The notes under the pieces are model-generated. The model worked only from the letters and a program-made list of their open reading frames with translations, made no database searches and was not told where the DNA came from. A stretch of DNA of 42,945 bases from Prevotellaceae bacterium UBA711 (GTDB lineage: Bacteria; Bacteroidota; Bacteroidia; Bacteroidales; Bacteroidaceae): contig DBLZ01000032.1 of the NCBI GenBank assembly GCA_002297545.1, forward strand, positions 1 through 42,945, written 5' to 3'. This document shows, in pieces, positions 32,965 through 41,448 of the stretch (the first letter of the stretch is position 1; each line of letters begins with the position of its first letter). The position numbers and the translations under genes are program-made.

Positions 32965-33751
32965 GAAAGGTATTCTGACCATAGCCATAAGCATGCTGCT
33001 GGCCGGTTGCGCGGGCAGCGGCAGGAATGCCACAAAGGCCCCGGGATGGAAGCTGGTGTGGGAAGAGAACTTCGACAGGAAGGACCACATCGACGATGCC
33101 GTATGGTCCAAGATTCCCCGTGGAGGGGCCGACTGGAACAACTACATGTCCCCGTTCGACTCGTGTTACGCTCTGCGCGATGGCAATCTGGTGCTTCGTG
33201 GCATTGCCAACCATACGCAGCAGTCCGACACTGCTGCCTACCTTACCGGCGGTGTCTACACACACGGCAAGAAACTCTTCACCGGCGGCCGCATAGAGGT
33301 TTGCGCCAAGTTGCAGGGAGCACGCGGCGCATGGCCGGCGATATGGATGCTGCCGGAGAATGCGGTGTGGCCCAAAGGTGGAGAAATAGACATAATGGAA
33401 CGCCTGAACCACGATGCCATAGCCTACCAGACCACTCACTCCTACTATACCCAGGTGCTTGGCGAAAAACGCAATCCGCCTCACGGAGGGACAAACACGA
33501 TAGACCCCGAAGGCTACAACATATACTCGGTGGACATATACCCCGACAGCCTGGTCTATGCCATCAACCACAGGCACACCTACACCTATCCCCGCATAGA
33601 GACCGACAAAGAGGGCCAGTTTCCCTTCTTCCAGCCTTACTATCTGCTGATCGACATGCAATTGGGAGGCTCCTGGGTGGGCGCGATAGATCCGAAGGAA
33701 CTGCCCGTGGAGATGCACATCGACTGGGTGAGGTATTACCAGCGACATTGA
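32957..33751 (+). CDS. GH16 family glycoside hydrolase, lipoprotein
   Basis: A 264-residue putative lipoprotein (lipobox MLLAGC, cysteine C18) with a GH16 beta-jelly-roll domain that cleaves beta-1,3 or beta-1,3/1,4 glucans or related polysaccharides. The catalytic motif is GEIDIME with E143, D145 and E148. Flanking family features are WPAIWMLPENAVWP and the end MHIDWVRYYQ. The start overlaps the tdk stop by 8 bases, an unusual partner for a surface glycanase. No SusC/SusD genes are nearby, so it is not in a recognisable polysaccharide locus. The polymer specificity is unknown. Confidence 0.88.
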   Translation: MIRKGILTIAISMLLAGCAGSGRNATKAPGWKLVWEENFDRKDHIDDAVWSKIPRGGADWNNYMSPFDSCYALRDGNLVLRGIANHTQQSDTAAYLTGGVYTHGKKLFTGGRIEVCAKLQGARGAWPAIWMLPENAVWPKGGEIDIMERLNHDAIAYQTTHSYYTQVLGEKRNPPHGGTNTIDPEGYNIYSVDIYPDSLVYAINHRHTYTYPRIETDKEGQFPFFQPYYLLIDMQLGGSWVGAIDPKELPVEMHIDWVRYYQRH

Positions 33752-33871
33752 GCCGCAGGACAACCGGCCACAGGCCGCACCGGTGCCAGGAATGCGGAGT
33801 GCCAACAACGAAAAAGCGAGGTATGTGAAACATTTTCGCGCAAACATAGCCACCGTTTCGGCAATTCTTCT

Positions 33872-33879
33872 TATCTTTG
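33872..33879 (+). promoter_or_regulatory. -7 promoter element for tRNA-Leu
   Basis: TATCTTTG is an exact TAnnTTTG match, 44 bases upstream of the tRNA. No TTTG is found at the normal 19-bp spacing; TTTC at 33856-33858 is too close. Confidence 0.65.
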
Positions 33880-33923
33880 CACCGTGCATGGGGCAAGGCG
33901 TCCCCATGACAGACTTGATTTGC

Positions 33924-34008
33924 GCCCAGATGGTGGAATCGGTAGACACGAGGGACTTAAAATCCCTTGGCCATTGCGGCCGTACGGGTTCGAGTCCCGT
34001 TCCGGGCA
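33924..34008 (+). tRNA. tRNA-Leu (anticodon TAA)
   Basis: An 85-nt class II tRNA. The anticodon stem AGGGA/TCCCT encloses loop CTTAAAA with anticodon TAA at 33958-33960. It has a long variable arm (GGCC-ATTGC-GGCC) and a T arm ACGGG-TTCGAGT-CCCGT. The acceptor GCCCAGA faces TCCGGGC, leaving an A5-C68 mismatch in an otherwise paired stem. The discriminator is A and the CCA is not fully encoded (ACA follows). Confidence 0.95.
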
Positions 34009-34030
34009 CAATCACGGAAGACACAGACCG

Positions 34031-34070
34031 TCGTCCCGCGACATATACAGCTATGTCGTGGGACGATTTT
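34031..34070 (+). terminator. Terminator of tRNA-Leu, overlapping the next start codon
   Basis: A 15-bp stem (34031-34045 with 34052-34066, one G-U pair) and a 6-nt loop, followed by TTTT. It is a good intrinsic terminator 22 bases after the tRNA. The ATG of the downstream large gene (34053) sits inside the 3' arm. Confidence 0.88.
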
Positions 34071-36020
34071 GTTCAGGCCCTGGCATACGACAGCGACAAC
34101 ATGCCGGAGGAAGAGTGGCAACAATACATAGAGCAATTGGAATGGCTACACTCTCACCCCATGGACATCAACGAGGCCACGCCCGAACAGATGGCCATGT
34201 TGCCCTTCCTCACCCCGGCACAAGTAGAGGCCATACAGGCATACGTCCACCTCGACGGCCCCATGAAATCCCTGGGCGAACTGGCGCTGATCCCTGCCCT
34301 GGACCACCAGACGCGACAGGTGCTGCCACTGTTCTTCTACGTATCGTACGGGCGGACATCCGACCATGGTACGGCGAAGAAGCACTCGTGGTTCCATGAC
34401 ATGCAACACTCCGTGGACACACGCATGGACATCCCGCTCTACTACCGCCGTGGCTATCATACCGGCGCCTACAGGAGCAATCCCCTGTACCATCGCATGC
34501 GGTATTCCATGGAAAGCAAGCATCTGTCCCTGGGAACGCATGCCAAAAAAGATCCGGGCGAGGGATTCCTTGACAGCTACGGTGCCTATGCCATGGTACA
34601 GGACTGCGGAATTCTCCGCACGGCCATAGCGGGAGACTACCGTGCGGGATGGGGCGAGGGACTGGTGGTGGGCCGCGGCTCGTTCTATGGCAAAAGCAGC
34701 ATGATGAACAGCACTGCCGAGGGTATACGCCCCATGACTGGCATGATGGAAAGCGGATTTCTGCGCGGCGCCGCCATAACCCTGGGGCGACCGGCAAACG
34801 GGAAGTCCTACAGCCGAACACAAGACGGGAATACACTGCCGGCATCTCCCGGAGAAAAGCACCGCCTTGCCCTCAGCGGAACCCTCTTTGCTTCGTATCA
34901 GGCCATCGACGCCACGCTGACCGACGAAGGCGACGTGCGCACCATAGTGACAGGCGGATACCATCGTACGGAAACGGAACTGAGCAAACGGCACAACACG
35001 CACACTGCTCTGGCCGGCGCACATCTGCAAGCCGACATCGGCCACCTGCGCGTTGGCATCACGGGATATTGGCAACATTTCGACCGCACACTCTCTCCCG
35101 GTGACGACCGCTATCGCCGCTGGTATCCGCAGGGACGCGACTTCGGTGTCGTTGGACTGCACGGCAGCTACAGCCGCTATCGATGGACCGCCTCGGCCGA
35201 AGTGGCCTACAGCACCAACCACGGAGGAGTGGCGGCGCTGGGGCGTGCGCAGTGGCTAATCAGCAGAAAACTGAAGCTGGGTATTCTGGGCAGACACTAC
35301 AGTCATCGCTACCACTCCTTCCAATCCTCGGCAATGGCCGAAAACTCCGGTGTGCAGAACGAGAGCGGTGCCATGCTGCGCGTGGAGGCGCGCCCCTGGA
35401 ACAAACTCTTCATCTGCGCCTATGCCGACTTCTTTGCCGACTATTGGCCGCGCTACGGCATGACCACGTCGAGCCGCGGACAGGAGGTGATGACGGAACT
35501 ACGCCTGGAGGCCACGTCACGCCACTCCCTGATGCTGAGGTATCAAATGAAACGCAAGGCCGCACGGGATGCCATAGCCCCACGCCATCGCCTGCGTGTC
35601 CAGTGGACCTGCCTGCCTTCGGCCCGATGGCGTCTGCAAAGCACGGCCGCATTGCACCTGTCACCAGGAACGGCTCCGGGCTTCGGGTTCAGCCAAGCCG
35701 TGCATGGCAGGATGCTGCACAACGATGCCATGCGCCTGGGGCTGATGGCCGGATATTTCCATGCCACGGACTACACCACGCGCATCTACCTCTATGAACC
35801 GTCTCTATGGAACAGCACCGCAACCTCCACCTCACACCATGGCCATGGCCTGCGCTTCGTTACCACGCTACGCTACACCTTTCCACATTCACACTGGATG
35901 GTGGAGGCTCGCTATGCCCTCACGCAACTGCTGGAGGGCAAGACCATGGGTTCCGGTCTGCAGGAAATCCTCTCCCCCACCCGACAGGACATCTCCGTGC
36001 AGGTGCGGATGGTGTACTGA
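34053..36020 (+). CDS. Helix-hairpin-helix protein with outer-membrane beta-barrel-like region
   Basis: A 655-residue protein. The N-terminal part (about residues 8-100: WQQYIEQLEWLHSHPMDINE, LPFLTPAQVEAIQAYV, GPMKSLGELALI) is a ComEA-like helix-hairpin-helix region of a Bacteroidetes family. The rest is rich in alternating aromatic and polar strands (AIAGDYRAGWGEGLVVGRG, GGVAALGRAQWLISRKLKLG, MVEARYALTQLL) typical of an outer-membrane barrel. I recall related proteins starting with a Sec signal; from the ATG at 34053 there is none. The frame stays open back through the tRNA-Leu to a hydrophobic stretch at about 33825-33900, so the true start is uncertain. A 20-bp hairpin follows. Confidence 0.72.
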   Translation: MSWDDFVQALAYDSDNMPEEEWQQYIEQLEWLHSHPMDINEATPEQMAMLPFLTPAQVEAIQAYVHLDGPMKSLGELALIPALDHQTRQVLPLFFYVSYGRTSDHGTAKKHSWFHDMQHSVDTRMDIPLYYRRGYHTGAYRSNPLYHRMRYSMESKHLSLGTHAKKDPGEGFLDSYGAYAMVQDCGILRTAIAGDYRAGWGEGLVVGRGSFYGKSSMMNSTAEGIRPMTGMMESGFLRGAAITLGRPANGKSYSRTQDGNTLPASPGEKHRLALSGTLFASYQAIDATLTDEGDVRTIVTGGYHRTETELSKRHNTHTALAGAHLQADIGHLRVGITGYWQHFDRTLSPGDDRYRRWYPQGRDFGVVGLHGSYSRYRWTASAEVAYSTNHGGVAALGRAQWLISRKLKLGILGRHYSHRYHSFQSSAMAENSGVQNESGAMLRVEARPWNKLFICAYADFFADYWPRYGMTTSSRGQEVMTELRLEATSRHSLMLRYQMKRKAARDAIAPRHRLRVQWTCLPSARWRLQSTAALHLSPGTAPGFGFSQAVHGRMLHNDAMRLGLMAGYFHATDYTTRIYLYEPSLWNSTATSTSHHGHGLRFVTTLRYTFPHSHWMVEARYALTQLLEGKTMGSGLQEILSPTRQDISVQVRMVY

Positions 36021-36055
36021 GGACGATACGCACCACACATCACAACCACACAAGC

Positions 36056-36104
36056 AACTCGGGCGTAAGCCTACAACCTTGCGGTGTAGGCTTACGCCCG
36101 AGTT
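36056..36104. terminator. 20-bp bidirectional terminator hairpin
   Basis: Perfect 20-bp arms 36056-36075 and 36085-36104 around a 9-nt loop, between the convergent genes that end at 36020 (plus) and 36142 (minus). There is only a weak T tract on either side. Confidence 0.8.
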
Positions 36105-36141
36105 CTGCCATTTGCCTGTCCTCTATGCAGGCAGGCCGTGA

Positions 36142-38334
36142 CTATCTGATAAACAGCATCTCGCGATACTTGGGCAAGGGCCACAGTTCGTCGTCCACTA
36201 TCATTTCCAACTCGTCCACCTGCTCACGTATCTCCTCTATCAGGGGAGCCACGCTGTCGTGATAGGCTATGGCCTTGTCACGCTCGGACTCCAGACGGTT
36301 GGCCACCTTGCGGGCTTCGATGAGCGAGTAGACATGCTCGGTGATGAATGCCGTGGCATCCGCTATCTTCTCTATCAAGGTGACGTTGGGTGCGTTCATG
36401 ATCTTGGCCTGCTCGGCAGGGAATACCTGCGACACCTTGCACACGTTGTCAAGCAACTGGCTCTGGTAGCGCGTAGCCACGGGGACAATGTGGTTGAGGC
36501 AAAGGTCTCCGAAGATGCGGGCCTCAATCTGTATCTTCTTGGTATAGGTCTCCAGCTTGATCTCATTGCGGGCTTCCAGTTCGGCACGGCTGAAGATGTT
36601 CATGCGCGCAAACATCTTCACGGTATCCTCAGCCAGATACTGATCAAACATCCTGGGCACGCACGTTTCCACATCCAAGCCACGGCGTGCGGCCTCCTGC
36701 TTCCACTCCTCGCTGTATCCGTTGCCGTCAAAGTGTATCGGCTTGCAGGTCTTTATGTCCTCGCGCACCACACGCAATATGGCCTTCATCATGTCCATGC
36801 CGGAAGACATCATTTTGTCCACACGCAACTTGAAGTCGGTCAACTGCTCTGCCACGGCGGTGTTCAGCACCACCATGGATGCGGCACAGTTGGCCTGCGC
36901 ACCCACGGCACGAAACTCGAACCGGTTGCCCGTGAAGGCAAATGGTGAAGTGCGGTTGCGGTCGGTGTTGTCCACTAACAGCTCAGGTATCTGCGGTATG
37001 TCGAGCATTACACTCTGACGGATGGAGAGATGGAAGACGTCGTCGTTCTCGCTCTTCTCCAAACGGTCCAATATCTCGGCCAACTGACTGCCGAGGAAAG
37101 AACTGATGATGGCAGGAGGAGCCTCATGCGCCCCAAGGCGATGCGTGTTGGTGGCGCTGACGATGGATGCCTTCAGGAGACCATTGTGGCGATACACGGC
37201 CATGAGCGTCTCCACGATAAAGGCGATGAAGCGCAGGTTGTCTATGGGAGTCTTGCCTGGAGCATGCAGCAAGATACCCGTGTTGGTGGAGAGACTCCAG
37301 TTACAGTGCTTGCCGCTGCCATTGATGCCCTTGAACGGTTTCTCGTGCAGGAGGCAACGGAAACCATGCTTGCGCGCCACTTTCTTCATCAGGGCCATGA
37401 TGAGCATGTTGTGGTCTATGGCCAGGTTGGTCTCCTCGAATATGGGAGCCAGCTCAAACTGGTTCGGGGCTGCTTCGTTGTGACGCGTCTTGCAAGGAAT
37501 GCCAAGCTCCAGGGCCTGTATCTCAAGGTCTTTCATGAAGGACACCACGCGCGACGGGATTGAACCGAAGTAGTGGTCGTCCATCTGCTGATTCTTGGCC
37601 GAATTGTGCCCCATGAGCGTGCGCCCGGTCATCAGCAGGTCGGGGCGTGCGGAATAAAAGCTTTCGTCAACAAGGAAGTATTCCTGTTCCCATCCGAGGT
37701 TGCTCGTTACGCTGCTGATCTCGGGATAGAACATGCGTGCCACGTCCAGCGCGGCCTTACCCACCGCCTTTATCGACTTCTTGAGCGGCGCCTTGTAGTC
37801 CAGGGCCTCACCCGTGTAGGAAATGAATACGGTGGGTATCATCAGCGTGTCGCCCACCACGAAGACGGGGCTGGCAGGGTCCCAGGCACTGTAGCCGCGT
37901 GCCTCGAAGGTGGAACGCATGCCACCGTTGGGAAAACTGCTGGCATCCGGCTCCTGCTGAACCAGTTGCTTGCCGGTGAATTCCTCCACCATGCCGCCCT
38001 TGCGGTCGTGTTCCACAAAGCCGTCGTGCTTCTCAGCCGTACCTTCGGTAAGAGGCTGGAACCAATGCGTGGTGTGTGTCACGCCCAGCTCCATGGCCCA
38101 CCGTTTCATTCCCTCGGCCACAGCATCGGCGGTCTTCAGATCCAGTGTGGTGCCCTTGTCTATCACGTCGCACATCTTCTCGTAAACTTCCACGGGAAGA
38201 TACTTGAACATCTTCTGCTTGTTGAAGACATACTTGGCGAAGAACTCGCTCGGACGTTCCTTGGGCGTGGGCACGTCTATAGCCCTCTTGCCGAAGGCCT
38301 CCTCTATCACCTGAAATCTAAGTGTAGCTGACAT
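36142..38334 (-). CDS. Glutamine synthetase type III
   Basis: Makes glutamine from glutamate and ammonia using ATP; a main entry point for nitrogen. The 730-residue length and sequence are those of GSIII (GlnN), the large dodecameric form found in Bacteroidetes and cyanobacteria, and unlike the GSI enzyme of about 470 residues. Visible family stretches are GWEQEYFLVDE, CKTRHNEAAPNQFELAP, HEKPFKGINGSGKHCNWSL, GAHEAPPAIISSFLG and NRTSPFAFTGNRFEFRAVG. The gene lies 19 bases downstream of cysS, so it may be transcribed from the cysS promoter or from an internal site not seen here. Confidence 0.96.
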   Translation of the reverse strand: MSATLRFQVIEEAFGKRAIDVPTPKERPSEFFAKYVFNKQKMFKYLPVEVYEKMCDVIDKGTTLDLKTADAVAEGMKRWAMELGVTHTTHWFQPLTEGTAEKHDGFVEHDRKGGMVEEFTGKQLVQQEPDASSFPNGGMRSTFEARGYSAWDPASPVFVVGDTLMIPTVFISYTGEALDYKAPLKKSIKAVGKAALDVARMFYPEISSVTSNLGWEQEYFLVDESFYSARPDLLMTGRTLMGHNSAKNQQMDDHYFGSIPSRVVSFMKDLEIQALELGIPCKTRHNEAAPNQFELAPIFEETNLAIDHNMLIMALMKKVARKHGFRCLLHEKPFKGINGSGKHCNWSLSTNTGILLHAPGKTPIDNLRFIAFIVETLMAVYRHNGLLKASIVSATNTHRLGAHEAPPAIISSFLGSQLAEILDRLEKSENDDVFHLSIRQSVMLDIPQIPELLVDNTDRNRTSPFAFTGNRFEFRAVGAQANCAASMVVLNTAVAEQLTDFKLRVDKMMSSGMDMMKAILRVVREDIKTCKPIHFDGNGYSEEWKQEAARRGLDVETCVPRMFDQYLAEDTVKMFARMNIFSRAELEARNEIKLETYTKKIQIEARIFGDLCLNHIVPVATRYQSQLLDNVCKVSQVFPAEQAKIMNAPNVTLIEKIADATAFITEHVYSLIEARKVANRLESERDKAIAYHDSVAPLIEEIREQVDELEMIVDDELWPLPKYREMLFIR

Positions 38335-38353
38335 GGGGTGTGGGTATTGTGGA

Positions 38354-39853
38354 TTATTTGTTTAACGACCATGTAAAGCCATCGCTCGTGTCCTTGACGT
38401 CAAAGCCCAGAACGGCGAGGTCGTCGCGAATCTTGTCGGACAGTGCCCAGTTCTTCTCGGCCTTGGCCTGCATACGTTGTTCCAAGACCATATCCACCAC
38501 CTTGCCGAAGGCTTCCTCGCGTGCCTTGTTGCTGCCCTCCTCGGCCTCGGACAGGCCAAGGATGTCGAATGCGAAGGTATGGAACACCTCAGTCAGTGCA
38601 GCCACCACGTCCTCCTTGATGGATGCTTTCTTGTCCATGACGCTGTTGATCACACGGCAGGCATCGAACAGATGGCTTATCACAAGAGGAGAGGCCATGT
38701 CATCGTTCATGGCATCGTAGCAGTTCTGTCGCAATGTATCCACGTACGACATCTCCACCCAGGGCTGCCCTTTCACCTTCTGTCCGTCCTTCAGACGCTT
38801 GAGAGCCTTCCATCCGTCCATCAGGCGTGCCAGTCCCTTCTCGGCACTCTGCAGGGCCTCGTTGCTGAAGTCCACGGTGCTGCGGTAGTGAGCCTGCAGG
38901 ATGAAGAAGCGTATGGTCATGGGCGAGTATCCGCGCTCCAGACGCTCGTGATCTCCGGCAAAGAACTGCGGCAGGGTGATGAAGTTGTTGTACGACTTGC
39001 CCATTTTCTTGCCGTCGATGGTAATCATGTTGTTATGCATCCAGTAGGTCACCATGGGGTGTCCCTGGCTGGCCTGTGCCTGTGCAATCTCGCACTCGTG
39101 ATGAGGGAAGACCAGATCCAGTCCACCACCGTGTATGTCAAAACGCTCGCCCAGGTACTTGCGGCCCATGGCCGTGCACTCGCAGTGCCAGCCGGGAAAG
39201 CCTTCGCTCCAAGGGCTGGGCCAGTGCATGATGTGCTCCGGGCTGGCCTTCTTCCACAGGGCAAAGTCTGCCTGGTTGTGCTTCTCGCCCACGCCTGACA
39301 GGGTGTCGCGGCTGGCGTCCTTGATGTTCTCCAGCGAGCGGCCGCTGAGGATACCGTACTTGAAGTCGTGGTTATATCGCTCTATGTCGAAGTACACGGA
39401 GCCATTGCTCTCGTAGGCATAGCCGTGGTCCATAATCTGCTTCACCAGTTGCTGCTGCTCTATGATGTGCCCGGTGGCATGAGGCTCTATGCTGGGGGGC
39501 AGGCAGTTGAGTGCTGCCATGGCATCATGGAAACGGTTGGTATAGTACTGGGCCACCTCCATCGGCTCCAACTGCTCCAGGCGTGCCTTCTTGGCTATCT
39601 TGTCCTCGCCCTCATCGGCATCGTGTTCAAGGTGCCCCACGTCAGTGATATTGCGTACATAACGCACCTTGTAGCCCTGGTGCAAGAGGTAGCGATAGAG
39701 CAGGTCAAACGTGATGGCGGGCCGGGCATGACCCAGATGGGCGTCGCCATAAACCGTGGGGCCGCATACATACATGCCCACACGACCCTCCACCAAGGGG
39801 CGGAAGAGCTCCTTTTGGCGGGTCAGAGTATTGTAGATGAGAAACGGTTGCAT
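38354..39853 (-). CDS. cysS: Cysteinyl-tRNA synthetase
   Basis: A class I aminoacyl-tRNA synthetase that charges tRNA-Cys in the cytoplasm. The 499-residue protein begins with IYNTLTRQKE, has the zinc-binding C30 in MYVCGPTVYGDAHLGHAR with the HIGH motif (HLGH, 39-42), the second zinc region GWHCECTAM and FPHHECE, and the KMSKS-type motif KMGKS (283-287). The C-terminal anticodon-binding part ends near RDDLAVLGFDVKDT. A complete TTTG-N19-TACCTTTG promoter lies 31 bases upstream, and type III glutamine synthetase follows. Confidence 0.97.
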   Translation of the reverse strand: MQPFLIYNTLTRQKELFRPLVEGRVGMYVCGPTVYGDAHLGHARPAITFDLLYRYLLHQGYKVRYVRNITDVGHLEHDADEGEDKIAKKARLEQLEPMEVAQYYTNRFHDAMAALNCLPPSIEPHATGHIIEQQQLVKQIMDHGYAYESNGSVYFDIERYNHDFKYGILSGRSLENIKDASRDTLSGVGEKHNQADFALWKKASPEHIMHWPSPWSEGFPGWHCECTAMGRKYLGERFDIHGGGLDLVFPHHECEIAQAQASQGHPMVTYWMHNNMITIDGKKMGKSYNNFITLPQFFAGDHERLERGYSPMTIRFFILQAHYRSTVDFSNEALQSAEKGLARLMDGWKALKRLKDGQKVKGQPWVEMSYVDTLRQNCYDAMNDDMASPLVISHLFDACRVINSVMDKKASIKEDVVAALTEVFHTFAFDILGLSEAEEGSNKAREEAFGKVVDMVLEQRMQAKAEKNWALSDKIRDDLAVLGFDVKDTSDGFTWSLNK

Positions 39854-39883
39854 AGTGTGTTATCCTTATTGTAATTCCGTGTG

Positions 39884-39914
39884 CAAAGGTACGATTAAGT
39901 ATGTGGATAGCAAA
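39884..39914 (-). promoter_or_regulatory. Bacteroidetes-type promoter for cysS
   Basis: On the minus strand, TTTG (39911-39914) and TACCTTTG (39884-39891) are separated by exactly 19 bp. They direct transcription into cysS, 30 bases downstream, and probably also into glnA. Confidence 0.85.
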
Positions 39915-39946
39915 GGAAAGCGTGCTTTTTTTGCTGTCCCCTATCC

Positions 39947-40813
39947 TTATTTCTGATACACTCTCACGTAGTCCACTTCATACCTTGCGGGCAATGCCTC
40001 GGCATCCACCCGGCCGCCGGAGCTGCCCATGGCCATGTTAAGCAGCAGATGCATCGGGGCGCGGAAGGGGTTGTCGCCATGGCCGTGCCGACCGTTGACG
40101 GTATTGCCGAGATCTATCTCGTTGAGAAGTTCATCGTCCAGGTATATGCGGATGTAGTCCTCATCCCAGTCGGTGCGCCACACGTGGAAGCGCGTCGCCC
40201 ACAGCGAGTCCTTCTCGGTGAAATGCGTGAAGGGCACAACTTTGGTGTTCCATACGCTGCCGCCCCGATCATCACCCCAGCAGGCATTGGCCAGGATGGA
40301 ACGCACGCCATCGCGCTCGTAGAACTCCATAATGTCCAGCTCGCCACACGACGGCCAGCCGTAGGCCTCCTTGCTGCCCAGCATCCATATCGCCGGCCAC
40401 GAACCTCGGGACGCGGGGATGCGTGCCCTCACCAGAATGCGGCCGTATTGGAAGACATGCAGATCCTTGGTCTTGACACAGGCAGAAGTGAGCTCTATAC
40501 TCTTGCGGTTGTGACGCCAATCCTCACTGCCCTCCTCATACCACGGACAGGGGCGCTCCTCGGCCCGCGCCGTAATCTGCAGCACGCCGTCCTCGGTGAC
40601 GATGACATTGTCGGACTGATACCACTGCAATTCATGGTTGCGCACAAAACCATGCTCGTATGTCCAGTTGGCCGGATCGGGGCGACCGGGCTTGTCAAAC
40701 TCGTCGTGCCACACCAGACGGTAGCCGCCGTCAAGCGTCTGAGGCACCTGTGCCTTGGCTTCGTGTCCTGCGCCCCAAAGCATGACACACGCCATCAGTA
40801 TGTACTTCTTCAT
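39947..40813 (-). CDS. GH16 family glycoside hydrolase (laminarinase-like)
   Basis: A 288-residue secreted enzyme with a Sec signal (residues 1-21, ending EAKA). The single GH16 domain carries GELDIMEF with catalytic E158, D160 and E163. Other family features are LVWHDEFD, NHELQWYQSDN, a WPAIWMLGSKEAYGWP segment and the end YEVDYVRVYQ. These fit the beta-1,3-glucanase branch of GH16. It is a different subtype from the lipoprotein GH16 at 32957. It lies 68 bases after the DUF3109 gene on the same strand. No SusC/D pair is present in the window. Confidence 0.9.
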   Translation of the reverse strand: MKKYILMACVMLWGAGHEAKAQVPQTLDGGYRLVWHDEFDKPGRPDPANWTYEHGFVRNHELQWYQSDNVIVTEDGVLQITARAEERPCPWYEEGSEDWRHNRKSIELTSACVKTKDLHVFQYGRILVRARIPASRGSWPAIWMLGSKEAYGWPSCGELDIMEFYERDGVRSILANACWGDDRGGSVWNTKVVPFTHFTEKDSLWATRFHVWRTDWDEDYIRIYLDDELLNEIDLGNTVNGRHGHGDNPFRAPMHLLLNMAMGSSGGRVDAEALPARYEVDYVRVYQK

Positions 40814-40881
40814 AGGGGAATGTGTATTAAGTTATGACTATGTATTATATATAAGGTATCCGGAGACGTAAGGCGGTCGCG

Positions 40882-41448
40882 CTACAGCAGTCCCTCCCGG
40901 CGCATCTGGTCCACTGTGAGGCACAACTCGTCGTACCACTCGGCACCGAAACACCGTATCAGCGGTTCGCGCAGGAACACGTACAGTGGCATGCCCAGTT
41001 CGCGCCCCTTCGTCACGGCATCGCGGCAGATGTCCCAGCGATGGTAGGTTATGCCCGAAAGGCCACCGTTGAACTCTTTCACGCGGATGGGATACAGGTC
41101 GCAGCTGATGGGCTTGGCAGCCAGCAGACAGCCACTGCACCCACGATAGGCACAGTCGCGCCCGCCCACTATGGTGGTGACCATTTCGCCCTCGGGGTCC
41201 ACGTATGCCACACCCTGCTTGTCTATCATGGCCTGCGCCCCGGCACTTAGCCGTGGCCACAGTGTATCCAGTTCTGCCTCTATGCCGGCAACCTCGTCCA
41301 GGGTGACAGGCGCACCGGCATCCCCTTCCTCGCAACAAAGGCCATGGCAACGGTCTATGTCGCAACAGAACATCTCCGTCACCACGTCCATGTGCACCAG
41401 CACATCGCCCACCATAAGCATGGGAGGCAAGTCCTTCCCGTCTACCAT
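40882..41448 (-). CDS. DUF3109 family cysteine-rich protein
   Basis: A 188-residue cytoplasmic protein of the DUF3109 family. It has ten notable cysteines: C28, C29, C34, C38, C39 in FCCDIDRCHGLCC, then C99, C104, C107, C116 (KPISCDLYPIRV) and C141 (HRWDIC). The pattern suggests an iron-sulfur or zinc site; function is unknown. The start at 41448 is chosen because it gives the family length and lies at the end of ung (7-base overlap); the frame is open further into ung but that part is not family sequence. An ATG at residue 12 is another possibility. Confidence 0.85.
   Translation of the reverse strand: MVDGKDLPPMLMVGDVLVHMDVVTEMFCCDIDRCHGLCCEEGDAGAPVTLDEVAGIEAELDTLWPRLSAGAQAMIDKQGVAYVDPEGEMVTTIVGGRDCAYRGCSGCLLAAKPISCDLYPIRVKEFNGGLSGITYHRWDICRDAVTKGRELGMPLYVFLREPLIRCFGAEWYDELCLTVDQMRREGLL

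Noticed and set aside
33783..34052. N-terminal extension of the HHH/barrel protein as a confirmed coding region
   Set aside because: It includes the tRNA-Leu gene and its promoter and terminator; the peptide MVESVDTRDLKSLGHCGRTG is translated tRNA. It is kept only as a hypothesis.
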